Positions 34,751-48,900 of a DNA stretch of 64,000 bases are shown here, one piece after another. Numbering within the stretch: position 1 is the stretch's first letter; each line of letters opens with the position of its first letter. The DNA is from Ophthalmolycus amberensis (Eukaryota; Chordata; Actinopteri; Perciformes; Zoarcidae), in NCBI GenBank assembly GCA_024529925.1, contig JAFEUB010001107.1, positions 1,261,001 through 1,325,000 on the forward strand, read 5' to 3'. Below the pieces are notes generated by a model. The model made no database searches. It was not told the DNA's origin and saw only the letters and a program-made list of their open reading frames with translations. Position numbers and translations under genes: made by a program.

Positions 34751-34879
34751 TTGAATATTTACATACACTCTAAGTGAGAACAGTATAGGTATGGCAGTAG
34801 TATAAAGAAAGATCTAATTCCCTCACCGGTAATCTAACTCAGGCCTCAGGGCTGAGTTGACACGATCTTACGTCCAACT

Positions 34880-35360
34880 CGTCAAATACAACAGCTCGAT
34901 CCTACGCGTCGAACTATGACGCTCTACGTACCCCTCGAGCATCAGTTCTTGCACGTTTCGATATCCGCCCGTCAGATGCATACACTGTCTTTTCAAAATA
35001 AACTTCTGTGTTCACAGGAAACAACTTGGTTGGGTTCAGGCAACACAACTGCTTGTCTAGGTTTCGGAAAAGATCAAGGTGTAGGTTGAAATAAGTATGT
35101 TTGTTACGTAGTTAAGTAGGCTATGTTACGCAAGTGCCGTAGTTACGTTACGTAACTCAAGACAACATTGTCTTTTGGTGTCATATGGGACACAAACACC
35201 TGGTGAAAGTCCTGTGTTTTTTGACCCATTCGTCCACCCCGACCTCCTCCGTACGAAGTCTTTATTGCTCTTCACACTACCTAACCTGACTTCCTGCATT
35301 TCTCCTGCCGTAACTAAGGCCATGTAGAGCGTCATAGTTTGACATGTTGGGCCACTGACC
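34880..35360. mobile_element. Foldback-type repeat with CGTCGAACTATGACGCTCTA arms
   Basis: The words CGTCGAACTATGACGCTCTA (34907-34926) and TAGAGCGTCATAGTTTGACA (35325-35344) are inverted copies (arms of about 22 bp, two mismatches). Between them is a recognisable teleost repeat segment with GGTTGGGTTCAGGCAACACA, GGAAAAGATCAAGG and GTTACGTTACGTAACT. It has no ORF. It is probably a non-autonomous element; exact ends are uncertain. Confidence 0.6.
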
Positions 35361-38300
35361 AAGATGCCATATTTGAGGAGTTGGGAGTGAAAACGGGCCG
35401 GGATAAATCACTGCATACCAACAGTATGAAAACAAAGCAAGTCCACGGTGCAACCAGATCCTGACTTCATCTGCTTCACCATTTACAACTTCGCACACAA
35501 TAACAATCCTGAAAGCTGTTGTAGTATGATGTCATCATTTTGGGGAACCCAAGGGGCTAAAAGGCAGCGTGCCGGTGAGCCTGAGACAAGCTGTTTTTCA
35601 TTAGATCTGCTCGGCCTGCAGTCCCACGCAACAGCAGAGTGAACCGTAATTAGAGGTGACGGTCGCCCTCACTGCAGACTAGTAAACCTCGTAATGCCTC
35701 ATCAGTCACTTTGTGTCTGTCAAACAAATCCAAGTGTGAGACAAATATGAAAAAGCTGTTGGAGAAGAGTAAACAACATTGTTTACCACTGTTTTTAATA
35801 AAGGGCAACTTTCTTTAAAAGATATATTTACCTGCAAATGACCATATTTAGAGATTTCTTTGTGTGTTCATCATCCAGTAGCAGAATGCGCTTTAAACCT
35901 TGTGTTTTCCTGTTTTTTTCTTCCCTAGTCTTCCTCCTAGAACTTGGAAAACAAGTTCTCTCTTTCAAAATTGATGACCGGACTTGTTCGCAGGCTCATT
36001 GGCACTGAATCAGTGGGTCCGGTAAAGACTGGTTTGTGTGGACATGACCTTAGAGTAGCCCTGTATACTTACGGAGGGTGCAAAGGAGGAGGTCGCTCCT
36101 TTTACTGACCGTCCAACACTGGACATTGGGACCAAGTTCTTACGGAACATCCAGTTCCGAGCCTTAATCGAATCTCTACTTCCTGTGACTTCCACTCGCT
36201 AAAGTCTTTCATTATGCTCCCTTCTGCCTCGAGGCCCTGTGTAGCTATGCATTACTGTCACCACACCGGATGTGTTGGGTTGTGGACCGTGTGTTTACTA
36301 TGCATTGTATTTCTATGGACTGAGATGATGGCATGCAACGAGCCCAGACGCACGAAAGCTCTAACAATAGGTTTTGTTCGACTGCTTTACTGGTGACATC
36401 AGCTGTTTCTTTTAAAGGGAGCGTCTGCAACGCCTGCTGTGTTGTGCCCAGACAGGAAACTAGCATCAGTGTGTCCCACACTTCCAAGCCTTTACACAAA
36501 TGTGGATTTTCCTAAACCTGTTTCTCTCCTTTGTAATCCCTGCTCTCCTCCTTTGGCTTCCTTTGCTTTCTTTTCCAACAATTCTGCTTAACCATTGAGA
36601 ATTATTTACCTTACTGATCATATTTTATTGCTATTGAAGCACTTCCTTCCTTCCAAACTTCTACTGACCTGTCCTTTTGTCAACTCCATGTGTTTTCTTT
36701 GCGGGTGAGACATTTTCACAAGACCTCTGGGGTTCCTCTTGTCCCACGCACACAGTGAGCTTCCTCTCTCTTTTCCTTTCCAAAATAATTTGGAGGTTGC
36801 AAGTAAACTAAACCCAACGTTTAAATCTCCCCCGCTCATTACAGCGCCTCCACCGCCACAAGAGGAGCTGACACCCATCCAAGCGGCTGCACCCCGCTCA
36901 TGTCTCCTCTTTATGTCAACGTGGAGGTGAAAAACAAGAGGAGCAGGGGAATCTGAGCTTTGCAGTTAAAACATAGATATCGTTTTAACTGATGACTGAC
37001 AAGGAATTCATATTAATAGCACCTGGAAGCATTTTAATGTAAATTATTGGCCCTTATATGGTCACATTGTGCTTTTTATGTTTGAAATTCTGCTCATTAA
37101 GCACTTCGTGACTAATGTCTCTGAAAAGCGCTTTATAAATACATTTGACTTACTTATTTACTTACTTACATACAAAGATCAAAGCACCTCTCTGGCTGCA
37201 AACTGCTCACACACTTATACATTTATTTCACTTACCGATACACGCTATACAGATGAAATGTACGAAATGAACAAGAGAAGAAATGCTGGAATGTTGATGA
37301 ATGTAGAGGTCGGTGGTGGGCAAAGAGAGGGAAAGGAGAGAGGGAGAGGCACAAGTCTCACACATGGTTCTAGTTAGTGGACTCCCATTACGGACAACGT
37401 GGTCTGGAAGGAACTTTACATTTCACAGTCTAAGGGCAATTTTAAGACACTTCTGCCCGTCACTGAAAGGTCGCTTTCAGTCATTTGATACATGGATAAT
37501 ACACACGGTGCAACTACATACATAAAAGACCAACAATGGACAATTGGAACGGTGACAAACAAAGGTCGATATAGTGGTTTGAATTGAAATGTAACATACA
37601 GGCAGGGGAACGGAGAATGTCAAAAGCCACAACCACCAGCTTGCTGTAGAACTGTGTTGTAAATGTGTGGTCCTGTACTCTCTTTATTGGGAGTTTTCAA
37701 GTGTTACCTCGCTGGCAGCTGATTGAGGCTACAGCACACTATTTGACTTTTTCTGCATTTTCTAACAATGGATAACTTCTGTCTTTTTGTGACTGGAAAC
37801 TATTTCATCACACGAATCCAATAAATGTCATGTGTGAATCAGCTGTTAGCCATAGTTACTATAGTACTACATAATTCTAAATATCACGTTTTACAGAAGA
37901 GTCAAATCATTTTACTCATGAACTGAATACTCTTTAACTACCAGCTGGTTCAGCTGCAGCTTAGCTAGCTTAAGGTTTGACAAAAAAGGGCCAAAACATG
38001 AACTTCAGCAGGCATTCAGTGGAAAGTAAGTCTTTGTATTTGTCAAGGGCTCCATCTGCATGGATAACTCCACATTAGATAGTGGAAGTCTTGGGGGAAG
38101 GGAGGGATCCGGTGCCTTTGTGTCTGGGTTTCAAGTTCACTGTTTGAGAAACTCTCCTTTGCTTTTCCGTGCCTGAATCCAGAGGATCATTAAATGGAAA
38201 AAAAAGAGGCTTAAGCTATTTTACGCTCAGATTCACGGAAAGTGAGAAAGCAAGGAGACCGCTCGAAGGTATGTGGGATTACAGTCGATATGTACACTCA

Positions 38301-38864
38301 GACTTATGGCATTAATCTGAAATTGTCCAGACACAGGTCTTAAGTTTGTCCCCGTTTGTAAATCAGGTGTCACAATTGTTTGCAGCCTTTTGGATTATAT
38401 GAAAAAATAATAAAGTATATGCCTTTGTGCAAGGCCTACAAGGACGTTTAGCCTACATCTAACTCCACCTTTGTATGTATATGTTCATGTGTCGCTAACA
38501 GCCTGTTAAGTTGATGTTGGCACCAGATGAAACGGCTCGCATGGTCTCAGTACTTCCTATGGGGGGGCTAATTGTCAACTCTGTGGAGTTGTGGTCACAA
38601 TAAACTGCAGTCTGACACACTGAACTTGTGATGCAGATAACACTGGGAACACACTAGATGTAAATCACATCTGAAAATGCATTGGTTCACATCCATAACA
38701 ACGGATGTCGTAAATTTGCTTTGTATCTCCTCCGTGAATCTGTTTTCTCTAGATGGGGTTCCCCACAACTGAGTTTAACTGGCGGACTTAAGAGATGTTA
38801 GAGACTTAAGGATATCACAAGAATCAGTATATGGGCTATCTAAAATAAGTTGTATATTTGTAGG
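35361..38864. other. Intergenic sequence, no gene seen
   Basis: Unique sequence, some of it AT-rich, with no splice-supported exon. Open frames of 60-102 codons show no domain or conserved pattern. Confidence 0.5.
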
Positions 38865-39290
38865 CTATTTCAAGAATTAGTTTGTCATTTTGCGAATTAG
38901 CTTAGATGAGAGATCCATAACGTCGGTACATTAAGCATGAAGCTAGAGCCGGGAGGCAATTAGCTTAGCTTGGGAAAACGGGAATCACAGCATCATTTTT
39001 TCCAAAGTTAAAAAATACACCTCTAAAGCCCACTAATAAACAAATTGTATAATTTGCTTTATCCATACACATACAGACATCGGAAAAAAACCACTTTGTG
39101 GTTGAGAGAGTTTCTGTACATTCCTCTTTTTTTACGGTAAACAACCGCAAGAAACAGTTACAGCACCTATTTCCCGAGTCATGTTAGCCAGCAAGCTAGC
39201 TAGAGACAGGCCAGCTGTATTCCCAAGCTTCCACTCTTTATGCTAAGCTAAGCTAATCACCTCCTGGTTCACTATGCTTAACGCACATGA
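38865..39290. mobile_element. Teleost short interspersed repeats with AGCTTAGC motifs
   Basis: Contains ATGAAGCTAGAGCCGGGAGG with AATTAGCTTAGCTTGGGAAA (38937-38975), and TTATGCTAAGCTAAGCTAAT followed by CACCTCCTGG (39239-39270). The latter is the same phrase as in the repeat at 16080-16285. The two pieces may be the two halves of one element. Confidence 0.6.
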
Positions 39291-39881
39291 AAGTGGTAAA
39301 AACTGCCTTATCTAATCTTTGGCAAGTAAATGAATAATAATTTACTAAAATATCTTGTTTATTCATTTCAAAACCTTGAGTTGCAGCATTATTCTTATCT
39401 GATGGTTGCATCATCTCGCTTTACCTCACTCACTAAACTTGACTCTCAATGAACTACACGCCACAGGAATATAACCTGCCGATATCGGATTGCAACCTCT
39501 TTGATGTGAATGGGAGGGCTTCGATTAGCCTGCAAATTCAAATCTCCAATCCGATTGTCACAATGGACAAATCTGGTCTAAATCAGCACAGGCTTCTATT
39601 GTGTTCCTAGTTTAAGCGACACATGATTCAAACATGGGTGCAAAAGAAACATTCTACATGAAATACGCCAGCAAAGAAAACATTTCCTTTTGCATCCCGG
39701 TCACATAAAAGGAAGTCATACCAAAGAACATACAAAATCATATGTACAATTGGTTCATAATCGTGAGACATTACACATGTTGCCCTTCACAAAGCATTTG
39801 AATACAAAATAATACAGACTATAAATAGACAATACTTTTTACATAAGGCACAGGTATTAGTGGTGTTTGTGTGTGTTTATC

Positions 39882-40007
39882 TCATAGCTGCTGCTCCCCA
39901 AACTGAATCTGGGCGTACACGGTGCCGCTACACGACGCCTTGGTTTCCGGAATTGGCTTCACCAGATCCAGCTCTGCGTAGGTCAGGTTCTCCTCCACTA
40001 TCTTCGG
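39882..40007 (-). CDS. vstm4: vstm4 coding exon 8 (last; tyrosine motifs)
   Basis: Acceptor CATCTCCAG before 40007; 41 codons and stop TGA at 39882-39884. Encodes PKIVEENLTYAELDLVKP and SGTVYAQIQF with end GEQQL, matching the human end (EENLTYAELELIKP; STVYAQI) as I recall it. Both tail tyrosines lie in this exon. Confidence 0.97.
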   Translation of the reverse strand, partial: PKIVEENLTYAELDLVKPIPETKASCSGTVYAQIQFGEQQL

Positions 40008-42716
40008 CTGGAGATGGAGGAGGAAGACGGCAGAGGAAAATAATGATGGAGGAGGGAGGGGCAAAGGAAGGGAAGTGGTATCGTGGTTAGAAAATGAGCA
40101 GGGAGGTTGAGAGAGATTCTTTTTATGAAGAACTCCATCATTAATTTGTCAGTATATGAATACAGACAATAAATCTTTTGAACTGGTAAACAGCAGTGAA
40201 ACAGCAGTTAGCAGGCAAAGAATGGTAGACTCCAACAATGTTGCTGTTTTCCTCTCGTCTCTCCATGGTTTCAGCTTTACAGCATTGGTTTGGTACATGT
40301 GAGCAGGTTTTGTGTAGGCGTCACCTTATAGGATTCTTGGGTTGAGGTTGCCAAAATTCAATCAACTCTTGCCGCATTCTATGCCATTAAAAGGCCAAGT
40401 TGCCACAAATTCACTTCATTCCAGTGACAATTGGAACCAAACTAAACCTGGGTTATGTGGCACAGTTTATGACATTTGCTGGTACTTTTGATTACATGTA
40501 TTCCTGTCACATGCTGGTTGCGCTTCATTATATTTGCCACGGAAACACTAGCCTGAATGCTGAAGGCACTATGAATGCCTTGCTTGGTACGGTTAGTTGT
40601 AGGCAAAAGCTACCAATGCATATGTGCTGTTAGAAAAATGTTCTCCAAAGTGATACGCGCCACACATATACATATGTGGGTTTAAAACAGGCGACGGTGA
40701 TCACTGGTAGATTCCTGATTATTTGGCTGCAATAAAGAACGAGGATCAAGTAAACGATGTATGAAAAGGTCATGCATAGAACTCACCAACACTACTTTCC
40801 TTGGTTGTTGTTTTAAAAGTTTGGGTTTCCGTGTATTGTCTCCAATGGGTACTGCAGGGACAAAACAAAGGTCAATGGTTTTGCAGAGATCTGTTTAGCA
40901 AATATAATGTGTATATATATCTCTCGATCCATAACCACAAACTCCGACGTGCGCTCCCGTTCACGTAGTGTTTAGTGCAGCTCTGAATAATGCACAAGAA
41001 CCAGTCAACATTTGGTTTGAAGCTGCACTAGTCTGTTTTTTCATATTAATAATGGATCAAATAACTATGTGTAATGTTAGAGGGGTCGCCTCTAGTGATG
41101 AACCCACAAAGAATTATCACCTGGACCTGTTGCCCCTCTCAGCCCCACAGCCTATTATCACGTTTCATCTTATTTCTTTGGTTTGAAAGCAATTTAAAGG
41201 AATAATTTGGCACTTTGGGGAATGAATGTATTAACTTTCTTCCTGCAGGTTAGATGTGAAGATTAACAGCACGCTTGTGTAGAAGGAACAGTGGGAGCTT
41301 AGTGCTGTCCAGCAGTAACAAAATCTCCCTACAGCCCCTCCAAAGCTCACTAACTAATATGTTATACCTTGTTTGTTTCACCCGTACAAAGAAAAGAAAG
41401 TTTTTCCAAAGTGTTTGGAATGTGCCAGACTATTTCTCCAATTCCTGGGGTTTCTGCCGGATGTGGAATCAGGCAATTGTTTGCTACCACATTCCCCATA
41501 GTGACTTTACACTGTTATATTATGTCAAAGTTGTGTCCTGGTTGTTCGAAAAAGTGTCCAAAAAAACATCAATTAATATTATTTAAAAAAGCAACATCAG
41601 TTGCACAAAACGAGGTCAGCACAGAACGCTTTAAACTTCAGGGATTTGAGAGCTCTGCCACATCGTGTCGACTATTACGATGGTACTTAACTCAAAATAA
41701 CTTTCAAAATGTTTCGTGTTTTTTGCTTCCAGTGAAAAGAAGGATGAATTACATTCCACACGCTGCCCCAGAACTCAAGAGTTTATATGTGGAAGGGGCG
41801 GATGTTGACCTCGAATGCCAGCACATATTCATGTTTGGAAAGCAAACAAAGTGAACCAAGAGAGTAAACCTCAGTGTGGACTGATGCTCATGCTCAGCTA
41901 TTTCTGCTGGTGACTTCCAAGGATTATTATTTAATCCTGCAAAAATATCTGATTCGAAAGGATGTACAATAAATGAGCTACTTTGAGCTTCCGATGACAA
42001 AACTGTAGATGTGAATGCACCCAGAGACTGATGTTTACCCTTTGCTGGTATCTCTGGTGGAATCTCCCCTTGGTAGTCTCTGCTCCTTTTCTTCCTGTAC
42101 CTCCTCTCCTTCTTAGGCAGAGCGGGAGACACATTGACCACACTGGTGACTGTCTCTCCTGAGCTGGAACGAGAGCCGATCATCAGAGGTTCAGTGCAGT
42201 TAAGAAGACCCGAGTGTTCGTTTGCTTTTATGACAATGCGTGAGGCTGTCACCCGGAAAATCTTACCTGTTCTGAGGGCTTTTGACCAAAAGGTAATTAT
42301 CTGCAGAGACACAACACATTTAGAAACATGACAACAGGTATGGAGATAAAGGTTACTGTACCAAAGCAAACCTCTAAATGCAAACTTGAGTTAAGAAACA
42401 GGATCACGGTCAAAGGTCAGGGGAGAGTTATCTTGATGTCGCTGCTTACCTTTTAACCTCTGCTTCCTCTGTATGTACTGGCAGCTCACTGTCACCGTGA
42501 ACATGCACATACACATCAAACCCACTGAGCAGATCAGCACTGCACACAGATACACATCTGAAAAACACAAACATGTACACACACACACATCAGCCTCATG
42601 TCTACTGCTCCACTATACACAATACAATGAATGTGTTGCTGAGCTATTTAAGGCACTGTGCTATATCCTTTGGTTTGGGCTATTTTTTGCCTCCCAAGGA
42701 CAGTGTGAGTCCACCA

Positions 42717-42750
<34 letters not shown>

Positions 42751-42845
42751 CATGCACACATGCGTTAAACATATGACGTCTTACCTTCAAACAAACTCCA
42801 CAAGCTTTCTTTGGCCTTGGTGGCCGGTAGGACATGCACTACATG

Positions 42846-42901
<56 letters not shown>

Positions 42902-45900
42902 AGCATGTTAATAACTGTGGCGTACCCGCCGCCTGATTGCACGCTGGCTAGTTTAAATAAAGCTAATTGTAGGAAGACAACGGGCTGAGATTGGACTCCT
43001 CCCTGCTCGATGGTGTCTCTGAATCACAGTCCAGAGGCTTCATCATCAACCTTTGCTGACCGTCGCCCTCACCTTCAGAACAGACTGCTGTGGTGAAACA
43101 TCTGTTTTGTTCCTTTTGGTAACCTCAACAACATGCACATTAAAATATTGACAGGAACATTCAGAACCCAGTCCATTTCATACAGGCATAAATCAGGCTT
43201 TCTAAAATTGAGAAAACACAGTTCCCTTGTTTGCAATGGCAGGAAGTCAAATTCAGCTAACAAGTAGAAAAGACAGGTGAAGACGGATTGCATTGGTGTA
43301 GTATAACATATTTATTGATTGTCAGATACCGTTAAAAACAAAACAGAGGAGGTATTTCTCAGGGTGTGAAAGCACAAGCTGCCAGCTAAATGACCGACTG
43401 TCACACAACAGCTGTTGTATATTGCTATCTGGCCGTCTAACTGTGATCTTTCATAATCTGCATTTCTACAGAGGCCGACAAAAAATGTACTCTTGCAGTG
43501 TGTGCAGAATGCAGCATCAACGTGGGCGGGTATTTTACAAAGACTTTAAATTAATATATTATTATTATTGTGACAGGTATTGAAACAGGCACAACTTCGG
43601 GCATCTGGAAATGCAACAAAGATCCCAGGAATCGAACGGTGGACAAAAGCAGACTTCTTTTTTATTTTATTTTTTCCCAGTCGGTGACCGTTTTTGTGGC
43701 CAGTTTAAATGACTTCTGCTGCCAAATTTTGTCAGATATAGCTAGCTAGCTTATTAACGCTAGCTCCTTGAGCTTGTAGCTAGCTCAACTACAGTTATAA
43801 CTCTGCAAAATATCTTTATACTAAATATTTGTAATGGTTGCATACGTCATGGACATAAAGGTGTAGGATTGTTTTTTGTATTTTGCGTTAATTCGTTCTA
43901 TAACTACAGTATTATTGGAAAAATGGCAATGTTAAATGGCTTGACAGAGTTGCCATTTTATAGCAGTTAAGCAAACTTCAAAGTAAACACCATAACAAGA
44001 ATGAAGATAAGCTCATTAAAATGGATTTGACTTAAATAGTGTTTTAGCGTCACCATATCATTTTGGGTCGTGGCTTCCTGGACATTTCAGCAGAGACAAT
44101 CCCAGCTATGTGGCTGAGAAAATATGTTTCCCAAACTCAACCTGAAATCTCGCCTCACGCAGTCACTCGTTTCTCCGACCCATGTGACCACAGCAGTCTT
44201 GACGCCGCCGTACTCCTGCTGAGCTGAAGTGACACCCACCGGGCCATCTTGAAACACCCAAAACCACCAGAGGCTGACGACAGGCAGGCTCGCCAATGCC
44301 GGCTGGAGACTTTCCCACAGGCAGACTTTGCCGCGCTGGCTTGACTGGCAAACTTGCTTGATTTGCTGATTGACAGCTGCGTTAGAGACTCCTCGGCTCT
44401 GATTGGTTGGATTTTCCTTCAGGGGCCGTGAAATCGTTTTAATGCCAAAAGGAGGCAGAGGAACCTGATTCTTTCACAGGCTGTCGCATGTGCCACTGTC
44501 ACTGACGGTTTGAGCAAACATGACAAAAAGTTATTTTTATTAAAGCTACCAACCGTAGCTTTAACTGCAAAAGCCATTCACTGTAAAGCTTTTTTCTGAA
44601 CACAAATTGGATATTTTGTGAAGAATATCGAAGACAGAAGTCATACAGTTTCTCAGAAGTGTTAGCCCGATGAACGTTACCTCATCAGTGATCTACACAG
44701 CTTAGTTTGGTTGTTTTTGGCAAAGCTTATGTGAAAGGCTTATTCTATACGACACCGCCAACATTGTAATGTTCCCTTTTTGTTCTATTACCATCATTGT
44801 CCATGAAAATCTTAAAACCACCAGTGTATGTAGGCAATAGTATCTGTAGCATCTACAGCAAATGCATTGGCACAGTTTCTGAGTGGAATCATGTACCAAA
44901 CAGACTTTCTCCCCCGTGTTTGAAATGGCAGCTGATTGAATTCAGAGGCCTGCCCTTCTTTCACAGTAAATGAATCACAGCGCACATCTCGATAACATCT
45001 CTGACGTTTATGTGGTGTTTTTGACACGGGTTCTGTGCGGCTCTGTCAGTGCGGCAGCTGTGCATGTTGGATTAATCAGGAATGGGATAAATCTGGTGTA
45101 CTGTATGGCATTGAACTGGCTTTTATCCCCAACATAGAAAATGGCTTCTTTTTAAAGCAACTTTTGAATGGCTGACGACTACATCGGACTACAGTGGAAG
45201 TATTCAAACACACTACCTTTTGTTCGTCCAAGCCACAGAGTTGCATTCATTTGCAGACTGTTTCAGATTTGAGGCTCTTTTTTTTTGTCCCCCATCAAAC
45301 CCAATTCTGTAAACATCAATACACAGACTGGAGTGAATAAACCTCTGTGTCTTCACCATCGACTGGGTCAGTCACTGCTCGGATTGACTGTTTTATAAAT
45401 GACTAGAGACGAATGTAAGTACACAAAGCTTTGAATAGTTCGCCCTCTAACTTCCTGCTGTCTCTTTGCATCTTTTCTTCTAACAATTAGCATCATTCAG
45501 TACATCTTACTCACTGTGTCCCTACTATGGTGATTAACACAGGCCCTTTTCTGTTGGCTTCTTAAAAACAAACCTCTACAGCGATGTCTGTGACCCACGA
45601 ACTGCAATATTTCAGATTTTGTCTCGTGAGGCTGCCAATACAATACCCAGAGTCCCATGTTCTTGCTATACTTAAACCCATGCCACATCCGTGTGCCGTG
45701 CACCTCTTGGAAGCACTCATGTTAACTTGCAGTCGCCCACACGTGTTATAGAAATACCCACGAGTTCGGTTTGTTCATGCCAAGAGGAGGCTGTGTCCAC
45801 ACTGTGCTCTACCGAAACCCTCCGGCCTCTATGGATGTGTTTATTACAGCAGTAGTAAGTAGAGTAATGGGATTTTTGTGAGATTGTGGAAACACCTGGT

Positions 45901-48900
45901 CACCTAATGTTATCCGACCGCAGGAATTCCAACACTTTGACGTCTCACAGGCACACATTTGTGCACATAAAGGCTCAGCCATCTGCTGTTTGTAATGTGA
46001 AGTGTGGAGCAGGAGCACCGGTCCCAGAGGGGCTTTAACCCCTCAGCTGCGTAGCTGATGTTTATCATAGCTGTCAACTGTTGGTGTGGATACTGGGAAG
46101 GAATACCACCGCCTGCTGGGTCGCTGGGCAGAGCAGTGAAGTTTTCCAGTGTTGATGGCCAGTCCTTTATAATTACTCAATCTAGATTCTGGACATTGTT
46201 TTAATTCATATGGTGACAAAATTGAACAGTTTACGTCTGAGTTCATTTTGTTTTCCATATTTAAATGGGCTGGTTTATAACTGCCTGCATGACAAACAGG
46301 TGGTATGGAGTTTGAAAGACGTGGGCATTTACCAGACAGGAATGCAGTTGCATTATGGGAAATGTAGGATCCAGCATTTTTTTTCAAGTTAAACTCACAC
46401 AATAGGAACTTAAAGTCAGGATATCTCGGGCTGTGGTGCTTCGATTTTGACCATTATTTTTGTAAATCGGTCCCTTACAATTCCCCCAACTTTATAGAGG
46501 TACAATAGTAAATTGGTCGAGTGCAGCTTTCACAGATTTTTAGCTGGACATTACAACCCCTTATCAACCAAAACCTGTCTACCTTCCGCTCCAAGAGGAC
46601 ACCGTCTACCAGTTTATTCTTATATTTATGTCCATTTAGAATAAACTTTTCCAGAGTAGAGTCACTCAGAAATAGTTTGTTTCCAAATTTGTTCTTTTGC
46701 TGTTGTAAATAAAAAAGTAGATCTAAAAACGAATGAGTAGTATATTCAAATTGCTAGAGGCTGCAAAGCTGTGTTTTGAAAGTACTCTCAACAGCCTGCT
46801 AAACATGGGAGGTATTTTTGGCTTTCTCTCAACCCAATTGTGTAATAAAAAAAAAGATTTGGCTTCATTTTCTAGATTTATTGCTATTCGTGTCATAATT
46901 GCAGTATTCATTCAGAAATGTCGCAGTAGGCTTCTTTATTAATATCTCTGAAACCACAATGGACTGCACTTCCTTGGATTGAAATAGCTCTCCGCATCCT
47001 TGACCACGAGCGGTTAAGAGTGACGACAGCTGCCCACTCGACTGCCACTGCAGACAAACATCAGAACTTCACCTTCACAACTATCTCTTGTTCCAATTCT
47101 GCTGAGTCTCTCTGGACTCTGTCTGTTCTACATTTGGGAGAGAAACTCCATGTCTAGGCCAATGTCAACAGCTCTCGCTAGGGACTGCGTGTCTGCCCGG
47201 GCCCAGACTTGGCCGTGGACGCCCCGAAAGTCACAGCCTGTAGGAACGCTTCCATGGAAAATGTGGTGAGCAACGTCCAGTGTTGTTTAACACTGACAGT
47301 AGGCACTAATATGAACTGTCTTTAGATTGTTGCAAGGATTAAACTGTGTCCTGCACTCATTCCTGAGATGAACCACTAAAACACACTTAACTAATTTCAC
47401 ATGAATGCCTCTCCAACTGCTTTCTGCTGATCCAAACCTACAACCAAGCAATTAGGGTTTCTGTATGTTTTGTTATAAATGCTTGGTGTTGGTTGTGTCT
47501 GGGATAAATGTGACACATTTCCACTCAGTTACAAATAGTTAGAAACAAATCTGGATTAGAATTAGCATCACGATTCACAAAAACCCAAACTTCATCTACA
47601 AAAGCAAACACAGAAGAGGACATCCCACTTACAAATGTAGACATCTGCCCCCACTTCCGCACATTGTATTGAGGTGAAGCCAAAGGAGGCTGGAAACGCG
47701 GTTTAGAGATCATACACCCCCCCAAGTCAATTAGCAGCCGAGCACAGCCACAGTTTGTTGGTAAGAGAGAATCCCAGCTGTCAATCATTACGTCACACCA
47801 GCTTTTTATTGCATAAAAACCAAGTTTGAACATACATCGGCGTGATAAGAATTACCTTAAATGACAGAAACCGTCTTTGGGGAAGAATTATTTGACATGT
47901 AGTTGGGTTATTTAGTGAGGACCATGTCCCATTCGTTAAAATGGAGGGAGGGTTTAAGACCCATACTACAGCCATCAGGGGGCTATCGAGATTATTTTGG
48001 GGAGCTGCCATATCATCCATCTTTAAAGTCAATGCCCAATCCCTTCTCCTGAAATGTGATTGTCTAATCAATAGCAACTGTAACTCGGCACATTTGGTCA
48101 GTCAGGCTTTGCATTTGTCTTCTTTTCCAGCCTTTCCAAAACCCACAAACACAAGAGCAAACGTGTAAAGGATACATTTACCAGTGTGTTTACCTGCTCT
48201 GACATAGTTTGCAAATGTTAGCAAGCCGTTATAAAACCCAGACAGCAAAACTACGACAAGTACTCCCCGCTTTGTGGAAGCCAGTCCTGGATGCTATCAG
48301 AGTTTAGGCTAACATAAGCAACTCAGCATTTTTTTCATCCAAATCATGCAGCTATGGTAATCTACGTACTGGCGACAATCATCATTTCAGCTGCCCAATT
48401 GATGCTTGCATGGCTTTAAATAAGAATCCAGCTCTTGTGTATAGCCTACCTCTACCTCTATCTAAAATGGAGGACCCTTAGTTTAAAAGAAACACTTGAA
48501 CCATTGTGTGGTAAACCTGCCCTTGTTATCATTGCAAAGTGCACATTTTGGAAGGAGAGAAAGCTTGACATAGGCTACGCGAAGGGAAAATTCTCCTCGC
48601 TTTTAAAGTGTGTCTGGTTATATGAAGGCGACGGGATTGCTGGGCAGTATCTGGTACCAGTAGATTTGTCATCCGTTCCGTTGTGTGAACGTCTCATGTG
48701 CCAGCGGTGGCATTGAAACCTCACATTCTCTTTGCTGACTCTCCAAGATCATCTACTCAGTCAAAGCCGCAACTCATTGCGATGGAGGACCCTTTTATCT
48801 GCGGACTTGCTCCCAACCAATGACATTTCCCCTCCCAAACCAAAACCAGGACAGCGCTCCTTGAATCCACTTCACGGCCTCATCAGCCAGATGGATAACA

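Noticed and set aside
41275..41854. Plus-strand frames of 103 and 161 codons in vstm4 intron 6
   Set aside because: No domain, overlap each other in different frames and lie opposite an intron; considered chance.
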